Of a DNA stretch of 64,000 nucleotides, positions 36,312-48,568 are shown piece after piece. Source of the stretch: Medicago truncatula (Eukaryota > Streptophyta > Magnoliopsida > Fabales > Fabaceae); contig NC_053048.1 in assembly GCF_003473485.1 (NCBI RefSeq), forward strand, positions 38,250,755 through 38,314,754. The letters are read 5' to 3'. The notes beneath the pieces are model-generated. The model was not told where the DNA came from, ran no database searches, and saw only the letters and a program-made list of their open reading frames with translations. Position 1 is the first letter of the stretch. The number at the start of each line of letters is the position of its first letter. The position numbers and the translations under genes are program-made.

Positions 36312-38303
36312 ATTAAAACAATGTCTTAACAGTTTCCTTCTAGTTCTAGACTTCTAGTAGTATGAAGAGAACATAACAAATTAACTTGAATCGCTTCAAA
36401 CATTCAAGAAGAAAATTTTGGTAAAAAAGAAAATGATATATCAAGGAGCAATACCTAAATAATTTTCAAAATAGAAAGTGAGAGGAAATCAGCTACTATT
36501 TCTACCATTAATGATACCATGGAACCAATAATTTGGACTTGGATAACAAAGCCTTCTCAAATTCAACAATATCTTCCTCAGAAAAATGAACAATGTCAAA
36601 TAAACTGATCAATCATGTATATATTAATGATCTAATCTAATTAACAACATGATGAAACTATATAAATAAGAAAATCACTGAAAGATTTGAAAATGAACCT
36701 GTGAATGACATTGAGCAGGAAATAAAGGTTGCGATCAAGTGGCTCATGGCACATACAAGTATTGAAGACCAAAATTTTACACCACTGACACTACAATATT
36801 TAACACCATAATTTTATCAACAGAGGCATAAGTCATAACCATGTGTTTCATAGGTTCATAATCTAAACAAATGACCATATCCTTATCAGAACATCCACTA
36901 AATTTTGTACATAATAAGACTGTATAATGGAAACTGTCTCCCCTAGTTCACAACAAACCATAATAACCAATCACTTCAACACTCTCCTCCATTTCACACA
37001 ACAATTGTTCTCTATGCATAATAAAATAGTTAAGCAGCTACTACAAATCACTTTCATAACCAACAATAAATTAATAAGGACACAATGACTTAAACTTGAA
37101 TGCTTTTGGTTTGATTGTAACCTTGTTTTAATTTTATGTTACATGTGTGTGCTGAAACTGTTTGAATTATATAATTTGAACTGTTTGTTAAAGATTTGAC
37201 AAATATAATCCGAAGTGTGTGTTGGTTACCAAAACATTCAAACATTAATTCCGATAAATCACATTAAACGGTACATGTTCAATAGCGAAAGATTAAAATA
37301 TCAATATACAACAATGTGACATGAAAATATAAAAATATGTAAACGAAACCCTATTTTTTGGAGTGGCAAATGTTAGCCTCAATCGATGTTGCCATGACAA
37401 TCTCCTGGAGACTTAGAATATAGATTTGTGTATTTCCCACCACTATCGCTGCATTCAAAGCTATGCTTCTAACATTTGCATTATCCTGCTTGATTAGAAC
37501 CGCTCTTTGTGGGTCTCGGTGGATTGCTCTCTACATAAGGCAATACCATGGGATAGACCCTGTAGAACTGGAAAATATAATCAGGATTGATTTTTCAGTT
37601 AATCTCCACATAGAGCATAAAAATAACATTCACATTTCTAATTAGCATTTCAATACCATGTTTTCACTAATTCAAACCGTAAACTACATTCACGTTCAAC
37701 TTGATCAAAAACTACAAAATTTCTAAACTACATCGACGTTCACATTCTATTTCATCAATAACTTAAAAGCCATGACCTTCAACAACATCATAATGAAAAG
37801 AAGGTAAAACTTACACCATACGGTCACTAATATAAGCCAAAAAAATAACTTTTTAGATTAATTGAATAAACAATTAATATATTTAGTCTATAATATTGAC
37901 CATATATAATTTATTCAAACTTGAAAAGTTTTTTTTTAATAATGTGACTAGAGGTTGTACTTGTTACTAAAATGAAGAAATGTGATAACACATACAATCC
38001 TTCTTCTACTCAGGTTAGATGAAAAGAAGCGTGTTTGAATATTTCAAGAATTGAGGTTTTGTGTTTTTTTTTTTCTTCCAACAAATACACATATGAGAGC
38101 ACTAGCCCATGTTGTTATACTAATCTGAGGCTGATCGGATCGTAACTTATGAAATATAACAAACACAAGTTAGGTTCAGATATGTTTGGTTCGTAACTCC
38201 CTAAACAAACATGTTGCATTAATCTATTTTTCATTAGTTTTTATTTTGTTTTAATACTACTTATTAGTTTAATTTAATCCATTTTCTATATTTCATTTAT
38301 TTA

Positions 38304-38395
38304 TTTAATTTTTTTTTGGTGGCCGAGGTTCGAACCTCGAACCTTGTATATATTATATATTGTTCATACCAATTGAACTAAACTCACAAGAACAC
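38304..38395 (-). mobile_element. Short tRNA-derived SINE, minus strand
   Basis: Read on the minus strand: A-box-like tttagttcaattggtatgaa, an AT-rich spacer, B box gaggttcgaacctc, then gccacc and poly-A. A 15-bp repeat, tatttcatttattta, flanks it (38289-38303 and 38396-38410). It is the same family as the copy near 46.3 kb. Confidence 0.8.
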
Positions 38396-38874
38396 TATTT
38401 CATTTATTTAAAACATAATCGATCATTATCATTCAATAATATTAATTTTTAATATTTATTTCAATAAAAAACTTCTCAATCTATAATTTAAACATCCAAA
38501 AACCAATCTAAATTAAATCACGTTAAATTGATTAGTCATATCAAAGTTTTATCAAAAACACAAATAAACTTACCAACAAGGTTTTAGTTTTTACCGTGGT
38601 AAGTACCACCGTGTTATCTTTTTTCTAGCTTACGTTTGTCAAAATTTTGGCAGTGTCAGAGTTTTACCTAGCTAGATTCACTTCCCGATTTGGTCGGTTA
38701 CTGTGTTTTTTCGTTCTAACAGTCAACCCCAATTGAGAGTATTTCATCCCAATTTTATTTTTTCTTTATCGCAAAAAATTTACGTTCTTTGACTTTTGGG
38801 TATTGGAGTTTTAGTTAAGATATGCAATTAGTGTCAACTTTTGACTTTGGTGAAATCAAAACCAGAAGAGAGCA

Positions 38875-41800
38875 ATGAGTAGCTGCTGTGGTTTGAGGTC
38901 TGGTTCACCCATCATGGAAACTGAGTTGACTAGTAGTAGTAGAGGAAGGGGTTTTGGTAGCATTTTTGGTTCCACTGTTAAGCCTAGACCAACCAGGTTT
39001 CAAACTTCTGGTTTGTGTTCTGTTTCTTTTCTGATATAAATGTCGACTTTGATTTGTTTCGTTTGTTAGTTATATGGTTGATTCGTCGTTTAGTTCATGC
39101 CCTGTTGACTTTTTCTCATGGCTAGATTTATTAATGTTTTTTTTCTTCTTGTATTGAGTTTATGAATTATCGATTTTATAGTAAAATGTTGTTACATTAC
39201 ATTTACAGATACGTCCAATTATATTTAATGTCTTAGGCAATGTTTGTACAGCAATGTATGGTGAAATATAATTGAACATTGTGTCAAATTGATTAACATA
39301 ATGTTTGTGTCTCCTTGTAAAAGTAAATGTGCATTCATTTTTGTGTCTGTTAGGGTTGTTGACATCGGTGTCTGTTAAGATTATGTACTCTTTAAGAAGA
39401 GAAGTATCGTTAACACTGTCCCAACATTCACTTGCAATAATTCTTTCTTTTATTTAGTGACTTTGCGTAGGTCAAATCGTGTGGATTTCATTCCCTATTT
39501 AGTTGGACCTATTTTCAAAACGGTGGAATCCACGTGAATTTTATGGTACTATTGAGCGAGTGTTAATAAGGGCATTAGAGTGTGTTGTTAAAACTTTTCC
39601 TCTAAAAACAATCTACTAGTGTAAATGTTTAAGTCAATTTTATTTATCTTTTACAACTGCCTCTTTTTTAATATACATTGATGATGTTAATTTCATATGT
39701 ATGTTACACATGTGTTTGTTTCCCTGAAATGATACTGAAAACATTGCATTGCAGATGAAGATGTTGAGGATCTTCTGCCCAATAAATCTCCAGGCAGACC
39801 TTCTGGAACTGTTTTTCCCTATGTCGGTGTTGCTTGCCTTGGAGCCTTTTTATTTGGTTATCATCTTGGGTACGGATTTCATCTTCGTTGAGTATGAAGA
39901 TCAATGGACTTATAATGCAGACATTCAATATTTCTTCTTCTTGAGAAATGTTTCATATTACGAATGACAATATAATGAGACGAAGCAAATAAATCTTGTC
40001 TACTGAATTTATCTCCAACCGCACCATGTTTTCTGCCACATCTCAGTTTTATGTTTTTGTTCAATTTTTTTTTGTTTTTGTTTTGGAAGAGTAATTCTTG
40101 CATTTCGTGTATATAACCATCATAATAAATAGCACACTTCCTTTTTCTTTAAACTTCCATTGAACTTAATTGAATAACATAAGCCATTTCTTTATGTTTT
40201 ATGTTGAATTTCATCTATTATACTACTGATTTTCATTCTTAGGTGGGAAACTCTGATAATGCCCTGTTTGGTGTAGGGTGGTAAATGGTGCTCTTGAGTA
40301 CCTTGCCAAGGATCTCAGAATCGCTCAAAACACAGTGCTACAAGGTTTTTTTCTTCTATTTTATTTTGGTTGTTTTTAGTTGAAAAACTTGCTAATAAGT
40401 TTAATCTGCCTGATTGATTTTATCAGCAATGAAATTCTAGATTGTTTTGCAAATACTCCATCTTCTTCTGATTTCATGTTCTGTTCTTTATTTTGTTGCA
40501 TGCAACGAGTAAATTTTTGGCATACTTGTGAACATATTTTAAACTTGTTATTGTTACTTTTATATCAAGTAAGAACAAACTTTAGTGTCTTAACAGTAAA
40601 ATCTGTTTGTTTTTTGAATATGCTCATTTTTTTATAGGCGAATATGCTCCATTTGTTATCTTATGATTTTCATGAGTTAAATCCATCAACATGATGTGTT
40701 AGAATCCAAAGGATTCGAGGAAAATGAGTGAAAAGAGCTTTGAAAGCTTGAGTGAGAGTAAAATTCATAAGGAACTATTTTGATAGAAGATAGTCAGATG
40801 TGTACATAATTGTCCAATTTATAGAGCACAGTTGCATTCCTATCTAACCGACTCAAACTAACAAAACAAGATCCTGTAACAGGATGGATTGTCAGCACGT
40901 TACTTGCAGGTGCTACTGTCGGTTCGTTTACTGGTGGAGCATTGGCTGACAAATTTGGTCGAACCAGGACTTTTCAGTTGGATGCAATCCCTCTAGCAAT
41001 TGGAGGATTTCTTTGGTTTGTCTATTGTCCCTAATACGAGGATTGATCTTTAATGTATATTTGATACCGGATGTTTTAAATTTTAATTCATCTGCAGTGC
41101 TACGGCTCAGAGTGTTCAGACAATGATCGTTGGCCGCTCGTTAGCTGGTATAGGAATCGGTATTGCATCTGCTATTGTACCACTATACATATCTGAGGTG
41201 GTGCCTTTATAAATTATTTTAACAGTTATGATCGTTTTTACATATGGTATATGGATCTCAGGGTCATGGTGACTTCTGATTTCTTTTAATCGACAGATTT
41301 CTCCAACCGAAATTCGTGGTGCACTTGGATCTGTTAATCAGCTTTTTATATGTATTGGGATTCTTGCTGCACTTGTTGCTGGTTTGCCTCTGGAGGGAAA
41401 TCCTACGTGGTATGTAGTATTGAAATGCTTCATCTCTTGTCACCTGTTTATTTCTTCCTAGGTCAAATGTCAACTAGAGAGCATTTACATTTGAGATGGA
41501 AATGACTATATTCAGTGTACAGTTTTAGAAGCTAGAAAACTACTTCTATTATAAGGCATTCCAAGAGAAAGAAAATGAAGATATGTGCCATTCATGAATG
41601 ACAAATAAATCAAGAGGCAATCAAAAATGTCTAGTCCTTTTTGAAGAGAGTTTTGTACATCAATTCCTTCCTTAATAGAATTCCAATAGAATTTTAATAG
41701 ACATCCCTATACTTTTCTGAAGTATCAGCTGAATGAATTTTACTCGGAGGATCTAGAATCAATTAGCACTTGTTGTGAATTGTAAGTTAGTCTCATGTCT

Positions 41801-44645
41801 AATCTTCATTTCGTTTTTCAGGTGGAGGACAATGTTTGGAATTGCAATAGTTCCATCTATTCTATTAGCACTTGGAATGGCAATTTGTCCGGAGAGTCCT
41901 CGGTGGCTTTATCAGGTTGTCCTGCAACCCTATTCTGTCATTTGTCAAGGAAAATACAGTTAGATGTCATGCCAAGTAAACCAGCTATTACAAAACAAAC
42001 AGCGCAAAATTTATCCCCTCGAGAGCTTACTTTCTTATATAAAATACTACTGTTAGACAACCAAGTGATTAGGCTCCGGTAGTTAACTGGCTTCAGTTAA
42101 AGTCGAATTAATCAGGAGCACCCAAGTCCGAACCGTGGCTTGAATAATCTTTAATCATACTTTACTTACCTCGCGACTAAACTCCAGACTACTAGGGCTC
42201 ATTTTCCCTAGGAGCCGGATGGTTAAGACAAAAAGATACTACTTGCAGACTCATAATAACTTTTCTGTACATATTAATTTCACATACCTATCAATTGGAT
42301 TCTAGTCTCCTATGGTGACAACTTTCCAAATAAACAATTAGATTTTATAAATAAAATTTAAATCTTTAAAGACACTAGTATTGACGTCCTTAAAGATTTT
42401 ATATGGGTAGAAATTTTAGATTTACAGTTGCCATTTTGTGTAACCTGAATGCAACGAAACATACATTTATGTGTATATGATGCCTTATTTCCTTCGAAGC
42501 AAATTGTTATGTTAGAAGTTTATTGCAATTTCATTAGTTTTCTAAGAAAATTACATTGTTTGTTTTACAGCAAGGGAAAATCTCTGAAGCTGAAAAGGCT
42601 ATTAAAACATTATATGGAAAAGAAATAGTTGCTTCGGTTATGCAGGACTTGACAGCAGCAAGTCAAGGTTCTTCTGAACCTGAAGCAGGATGGTCCGAAC
42701 TGTTCAGTAGCCGATATCAGAAAGGTAATGCAAAAATTGAAGTTAAGACTGATTTCAGGTTTGATTATCAAATGTTGAAAAGGTTTGTTGTGTATTTAAG
42801 TTTAATTTTAGCAACAGATAACTGATACTAATTATATCTTCGTCAGTTAATTTTACAAGTTTGTTACTAACTTACTACAGATGCTAACCTTCAGCTTCTG
42901 AAAATTTGGTTATAATTATAGGCTTAATTGCACTTTTGGCCCACCATCTTTCCAAAAGATGCGATTTTGGCCCCCTAACTAATTAAAATACAAAACAGCC
43001 CCCTATGTATTGGATCTTTGGCAGTTTTGGCCCCCAATGCCAATTTTGACTCGGTCAACGCACACGTGGACGCCACATCTATTTTTTCATTATTTAAAAA
43101 TGTTTTTTTTTTTATTTTTGTAATTATTTTTTTTAATCATTTAAAAAAGTATATTTTTAAATTAATTTTTTTTTATTTTTCAAATTAAATTAATTTTTTT
43201 TTTTAAAATATTTATTTATTTTAAATTGCCACATCAGCGAAAACCAAGTCAAAATGGGTCTTGGGGGCCAAATTTGCCAAAGATCCAATACATAGGGGGC
43301 TGTTTTGTATTTTAATTAGTTAGGGGGTCAAAATCCCAACTTTTGGAAAGATAGGGGGCCAAAAGTGCAATTAAGCCATAATTATATTTACTTAGTTTTC
43401 TTATTTTGATTCACTGCTCAACTTCATTTTGTTTGCTGTGAAGTTGATTGATGCCTACTTAACTGATGTAGCACTTCTATACAATATTCTCTCACAGTTG
43501 TCAGCATTGGCGCATCACTATTCCTGCTGCAGCAATTTGCTGGAATAAATGCTGTGGTTTATTATTCAACTTCGGTCTTTCGCAGTGCTGGAATTTCTTC
43601 AGATGTTGCAGCAAGTGCTCTCGTTGGTGCATCAAATGTTTTTGGTTAGTATTTTTCATTCCAAAACTATACTTATGCCATTTGCAGAAAGATTTCATTT
43701 TTCATGACTGTTGTTGATTTTGGTGCAGGCACTGTTATTGCTTCCTCCTTGATGGATAGAAAAGGAAGAAAAAGTCTCCTTATTACAAGCTTTAGTGGGA
43801 TGGTAACAACAATTCTTAAGTCTTACAAATCATTGATTCGCTCATTCTCAGTTGATGTGGAACTCTAACTAGTCACACTTGAATTCTCGCAATTTCTATT
43901 TTACTTTCTGTTTGGCTAAACTAATGCATATATTCATTCCAACAAAATGGCCTAATTTCCTCTCACATGTAATTTAACATTTTCTGTGTTTTCCAGGCTG
44001 CTTCTATGTTGCTTCTTTCTGTGTCGTTTAGTTGGAAAGTCCTTGCACCATACTCAGGCTCCCTTGCGGTCCTCGGGACTGTCCTGTAAGTCATTTAGTT
44101 TTTGTCAACAAAATTGATTCCATTTTTTATTTTCATTTCACATTTGACTTTGGTGGCCATGGCATATATGAATTTCAAACAGCTATGTATTATCATTCTC
44201 TCTTGGTGCCGGTCCTGTGCCTGCCCTTCTTCTACCGGAGATATTTGCATCTAGAATCAGAGCAAAAGCAATTTCTTTGTCATTAGGCACACATTGGGTA
44301 AGTGATTTCATTTTGGAATCTAATATTTACACAATATTCTTTCATCTTGCTGTAAATTTTGAAGCTTCTTGGACCCGTTGTGATTATTCATAATTGATTT
44401 TGCTGGCTTTCCTGAAAATTATATTAATGATAAAATGTGGAAATTTGTATTTTTGTTATCAGATTTCCAACTTTGTGATAGGGCTCTATTTCTTGAGTGT
44501 TGTTAACAAGATTGGTATCAGCAGTGTATACTTGGGGTTCTCAACTGTGTGTCTTCTTGCGGTCTTATACATAGCTGCTAATGTTGTAGAAACGAAGGGT
44601 CGCTCGTTGGAAGAAATTGAACGTGCTCTTACTCCTACAACTTAG
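38875..44645 (+). CDS. Plastidic glucose transporter (pGlcT type), 506 aa
   Basis: Thirteen exons join in frame: 38875-39010, 39755-39869, 40277-40344, 40883-41015, 41098-41197, 41297-41409, 41822-41915, 42571-42724, 43498-43644, 43729-43802, 43997-44085, 44183-44297, 44463-44645. The product is a 12-helix major facilitator of the sugar porter family. Signature motifs: ADKFGRTRTFQLDA, PESPRWLYQQGK, QQFAGINAVVYYS, LMDRKGRKS, PEIFASRIRAKA and VVETKGRSLEEIE. Sequence and exon order follow Arabidopsis pGlcT (At5g16150), which exports glucose from starch breakdown across the inner plastid envelope. The 60-residue N-terminus is Ser/Arg-rich before DEDVEDLLPNK and can serve as transit peptide, though shorter than usual. 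Exon 1 uses the weak donor GTTTGT. Intron 8 carries a Mutator-type MITE. Confidence 0.93.
42921..43377. mobile_element. Mutator-type MITE in transporter intron 8, 457 bp
   Basis: It starts ggcttaattgcacttttggc and ends gccaaaagtgcaattaagcc, a nearly perfect inverted pair, flanked by the 9-bp repeat ataattata (42912-42920 and 43378-43386). The arms extend about 170 bp. The centre is a T-rich run. Non-coding and removed with the intron. Confidence 0.9.
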
Positions 44646-45043
44646 AACTTTTGTACCACAATAAAAGTACTGTTTTACCTATTTTCCTCTTGAAGAAGTA
44701 AGTATCACCAGTATTTTTATCTTTTATACCCATTTATTAAATTTACTTTATAAATTCTCAAAGTCCTTATAGTTTACAAGTTATTAAGTAGACGCCATTA
44801 AATTTTGAACTGTTGAATATAAATAAGATCTTCAAAGTCATCAGTAGCTAGAAACTTGCAACTATAAATATATTTTAGAAACTTGCAACTATAAATATAT
44901 ATTTTTTGACAAAATGCAACTATAAATATATATATGGACATGTTTTGAGGTTCAACCAAAGGATATGGAAAATTTTACTCAAATACCAACAATGTAAAAT
45001 TACATGACAATCACAATTTCACTTTTATCTTTTCTGAATTTGT
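44646..45043. other. Spacer between convergent transporter and receptor copy A
   Basis: Contains the transporter 3' UTR (caataaaag at about 44659) and an imperfect tandem repeat of 'aacttgcaactataaatatat' units at 44850-44935. Phrases such as gttcaaccaaaggatatg recur at 53533, next to receptor copy B, which marks the shared duplication. Confidence 0.6.
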
Positions 45044-46320
45044 CTATAACATATTGCTGGAAGACACATATGAAGTTTGTACTGATGGAATTTTAGGAGA
45101 ATATAAGAAAGGCTTTGGAGGATATGGCACTGACTGAAGTGGTCCTTGTAGCATTTCTGTTACTTTACTCATTGATGGTCTATCGGATGGGTTTGTTTGA
45201 ATGCACCATAAACTCACCATAGTAATCTTTCTCACCATATCATTTTCTTCCTCTGAATTTTCTAAATAATTCACAAGGTTATTATTACCTTGTTCAAGAT
45301 CCTTATAAATCCAGTCAGGAAAGTACATTTCAGAAGTACATGACCCTCCAGTGTCATAATTCTTTCTTCCTCCAATCATTTCTAGAATTAACATCCCATA
45401 ACTGTATACATCAGACTTGTGAGAAACTCCACCATATGTTCGACTAAACACTTCTGGTGCTATGTATCCTATGGTTCCTCTTGTGCCAAGTATAGACACA
45501 ATACTGTCATTCTTTTGGCATATTTTAGCAAAAATCCTTGAATGTTTTGTGGTTTGATATCAAGATGCAAAATCCTTGAATTACATCCTTGATGCAAGTA
45601 TTCTAGTCCTTGAGCAATGCCGATTGCAATTTGGTACAATGCGTTCCAATCTAAACTACAAATAGCATCAGGCAACCCACTTTTGAGGATGAATTTATCT
45701 AATGATCCTCTGGACATGAATTCATATATTAGTGCTCTTTTGTTCTCATAGCAAAAACCCAAAAGTGAAACGATGTTCACATGTGATGTTCTACTAATGC
45801 TTGCAACTTCATTTGTGAATTCTTCTCTATTTCCCTTTGACTCGTTTATTACTTTCACCGCCACTTCACGACCATCAGGTAAGTTTGCTTTGTAAACCAT
45901 ACCATATCCTCCTTGACCCAATCTGTCTCGAAATGAGTTTGTCATTCTTTTCACTTCTGAATACCCATACTGCTTAATTGGCACTGACAAGTTATAACTT
46001 TATATAAAATCCTCTACACTGTGGTCAGTAGATTTTATTGTTTTCTTGAAGATCCACCTATATACTAAAATATGATACCTCTTATGTTTACAAATAATCA
46101 GCACAAGTATGACAAATCCAACACTTAACACCGATGCCCCTGCATGTTTGTAGAAGATTGAAGGATAATTATAAACAATAGTTATGTGCTTTATTATCAC
46201 AAAAGTAAAAGGAGTACTTAAATTGTCAAATCTAAATATAACATTATTTATCTATTTCATCGAGTAATTTTTTAAATATATGGTTCAATCTAAAAAAGTT
46301 AATTTTTTATCGAAAACCTT

Positions 46321-46404
46321 TGTTTGGGTGGTGGACAGGGTTCGAACCCCAAACCTTGCATATATTATGTATATTGTCCTTATCAACTGAGCCATGCTCA
46401 GACT
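46321..46404 (-). mobile_element. Short tRNA-derived SINE in intron of copy A
   Basis: Minus strand: A-box-like tggctcagttgataaggaca, spacer, B box ggggttcgaaccc, then tgtccaccacc. Flanks tatcgaaaacctt and tatcaaaacctt (about 46308-46320 and 46405-46416) are an imperfect target duplication. Same family as 38304-38395. Confidence 0.7.
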
Positions 46405-46584
46405 TATCAAAACCTTATAATTCATAGGAAAAATGACTCAAAATAATACTTTCTAAAGATTATTTTAGTTGAGGTTCAAACTCTTTATTTATCGATTTCA
46501 CCTTAATTGAAACTCATTAGTCTCTTTTATCTTTATTTAATTTTCTCAAATTAAAAACGAAATTGTATACTTTTTCTTTTGAAA

Positions 46585-46690
46585 AGGGTGACCTTGACGC
46601 AACTCGTAAAATTGTTATCATATGACTAAATGGTCACATGTTCAAGTCTTGGAAAATGATGGGACCCTTCCTGGGTCCCGCATATATATG
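46585..46690 (+). mobile_element. Au-like SINE remnant in intron of copy A
   Basis: Phrases in Au order: gaccttgacgcaactcgtaa (A-box side), atggtcacatgttcaagtct (B-box side) and cccttcctgggtcccgc. Antisense to the receptor gene. The ends are worn. Confidence 0.6.
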
Positions 46691-46868
46691 AAACTAATGA
46701 TAATATTCTTACATTTTAAATTAAGTTTACTTGTTTATATTCAAGATGAGAAGGTGAATTAAAAAATATAACTTTTTTTTATATTCAAAATAAGATGGAA
46801 TAGATAACAAGATTTGTACATGGCCAAAATTCACAAAACAAAACAATTATTTTAAAACAAAATTTGAA

Positions 46869-47161
46869 GGGTTAATGATGCTTTACCCCCTGTAATATAG
46901 GCCATTTCCAGGTTTATTCCCTGTAAAATATATTTTTTGATTTACCCCCTTTAAAAGTTTTTTTCTTTCCAGAATACCCCTTTAATAGGCCATAGAAAAA
47001 CCAAAATTTTTGTAAAAAAAAAAAAAAAATTCGTTTTTGTATGGCTTATTAGGGGGGTATTCTGGAAAAAGAATATTTTACAGGGGTAAATAAAAAAAAT
47101 ATTTTACAAGGGGTAAATCCGGAAATGACTTATATTACAGGGTGTAAAACACTATTAACCC
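46869..47161. mobile_element. Mutator-type MITE in intron of copy A, 293 bp
   Basis: The 9-bp repeat aaatttgaa flanks it (46860-46868 and 47162-47170). Ends are gggttaatgatgctttaccc and gggtgtaaaacactattaa plus ccc. It lies just inside the intron, 16-25 bp from the exon 1 donor at 47185. Confidence 0.85.
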
Positions 47162-48568
47162 AAATTTGAAATATATAATACATACCTGCAATCCAAACAG
47201 GTCTATGTGTTGGTCTAGACATATTTAAGCCAAGCAAAGCATTGTCTGTGGTATTTAACTTGACCTTGGATGGAAATTTGGGAACTTGTTCAGTCAGATT
47301 ATTATCAGAAACGTCAAGAAGCTGAAGTTGAGGCAAAGTTGTAAAGACTGTGTGGTATTGAATGTGTCAAATTATTACCAGCAAGAGTCAATTTGACTAA
47401 ACTTGTTAAATTGGAAAATGCAGGAGAAATAATTCCCCCTAAACCAAGATACCCGCCGGTACAAGCATTGTTCCCTTTAATTGACAAAAAATAAGGATAC
47501 TCAAAAGCTTCAAAAATTTCAAATAAATTCGTAACCTGTGGATCACATGGTCCTGCATCGCTTCTACAAAAATTATTTCCATCCCAAGTTGCCTTAACAC
47601 CTTTGTGAAACTCAGGTATTGGTCCTTCAAGCTAGATAGAGAGAGCAATGAAGGTGGCACCAAACCAATTAAGGAATTTGACTCAAGTTGTAAATCAAAC
47701 AAATGAGTGCAATTGGACATGTTGGGTATTGAACCTGTGAATGTGTTGTTCTGAAGCCACGCCTGAGACAAATTACTCATGGATGATATAACGTCAATTC
47801 TACCCGAAAACCCACTGTATTCCCCTTGGTCATTGAACCGCAAATACTTTACTTTAGATTTCCCAAGAGACACTGGCAGAGTTCCGGTGAGGTTGTTGTG
47901 AGAAACAACAAAGGTATGCAAATCTGGAAATGAACCGAACTCTACCAACTGGATGTCACCTTCCATATTTGTGGCTTCTAGATCGAGGTATTGCAGATAC
48001 TCACACCCCTCAAAATGAGGCCTAGGAAACATCCAGGATCGGATATTCAAGTTATTGCTAAGGTTGAAGGTTTGTATATTTGAGCTTGTAAGGCAACCGG
48101 TAGTGATTTCGGTGAAGTTATTGTGACCAAGGTGCACGGTTTCAAGTGAGTCGAGGTGACACAAATCAGGCAAAGTACCGGTGAGTGAGTTGTTGTGGAG
48201 GTCGATGTGGGTTAGATAAGAGAGAGAGTTGAGGTTGGAAGGGAGTGTACCAGTGAGTGAACTTGATGGAAGCGTGATGTTTCGAATTCGATGAGACTGA
48301 TCACAAACAATGCCGTTCCATCTGCAGTAGTGAGTGTTGTTAGACCAGTTAGAGGGAGTTGGGGTTAGTGCTTTCAAAAGTTTGGACATGTAATTGTAAT
48401 CTGCATTTTCGTCTCCATTAATATCAATAGCAGTAATGGAAATGATTAACAAAAGGATGGATAACAAAACATATCCATGGGTTGATATCTTCATGCTTAA
48501 TGTAATTTATAAGTATTAGTTACCAGCAGCAGAGGAAGTAATGTATATTTTATAGCATAAAGAAAGAA

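Larger units (their letters stand above)
33228..38288. other. Long intergenic region
   Basis: No gene that I can support. It holds a MITE (34105-34366), a direct repeat aacaacacatgtataacata at about 36078 and 36262, a minimal SINE tail (36296-36311) and possible gene debris on the minus strand at 36490-37440. The debris shows short coding-like runs, for example SEEDIVEFEKALLS near 36570 and ALNAAIVVGNTQIYILSLQE near 37430, broken by stops. Confidence 0.4.
45044..48494 (-). pseudogene. LRR receptor kinase copy A, broken by several lesions
   Basis: Paralogue of the intact copy at 53652-57135, with the same two-exon plan: ectodomain exon 47186-48494, membrane and kinase exon 45044-46139. Four lesions are visible against that copy. 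About 31 nt are lost in the ectodomain at about 47625-47630, shifting the frame to a stop at 47439. One extra base near 47343 returns downstream sequence to the original frame. A Gln codon has become TAA at 46000-46002, after VEDFI. About 34 nt are lost at about 45525-45545, removing the stretch after HLDIKPQN up to and including the DFG motif. The N-terminus (signal peptide, paired Cys, LRRs to about residue 290) and the kinase N-lobe (LGQGGYG, VAVKVIN) are well kept, so decay is fairly recent. A truncated secreted ectodomain could still be made from exon 1; unproven. Confidence 0.88.

Noticed and set aside
38320-38350. tRNA-like B box on the minus strand as a tRNA gene
   Set aside because: No anticodon or acceptor stem; it belongs to a short SINE with a 15-bp duplication.
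45044-45990. Two separate kinase genes in copy A
   Set aside because: The two frames are halves of one kinase split by a 34-base deletion, as alignment with copy B shows.
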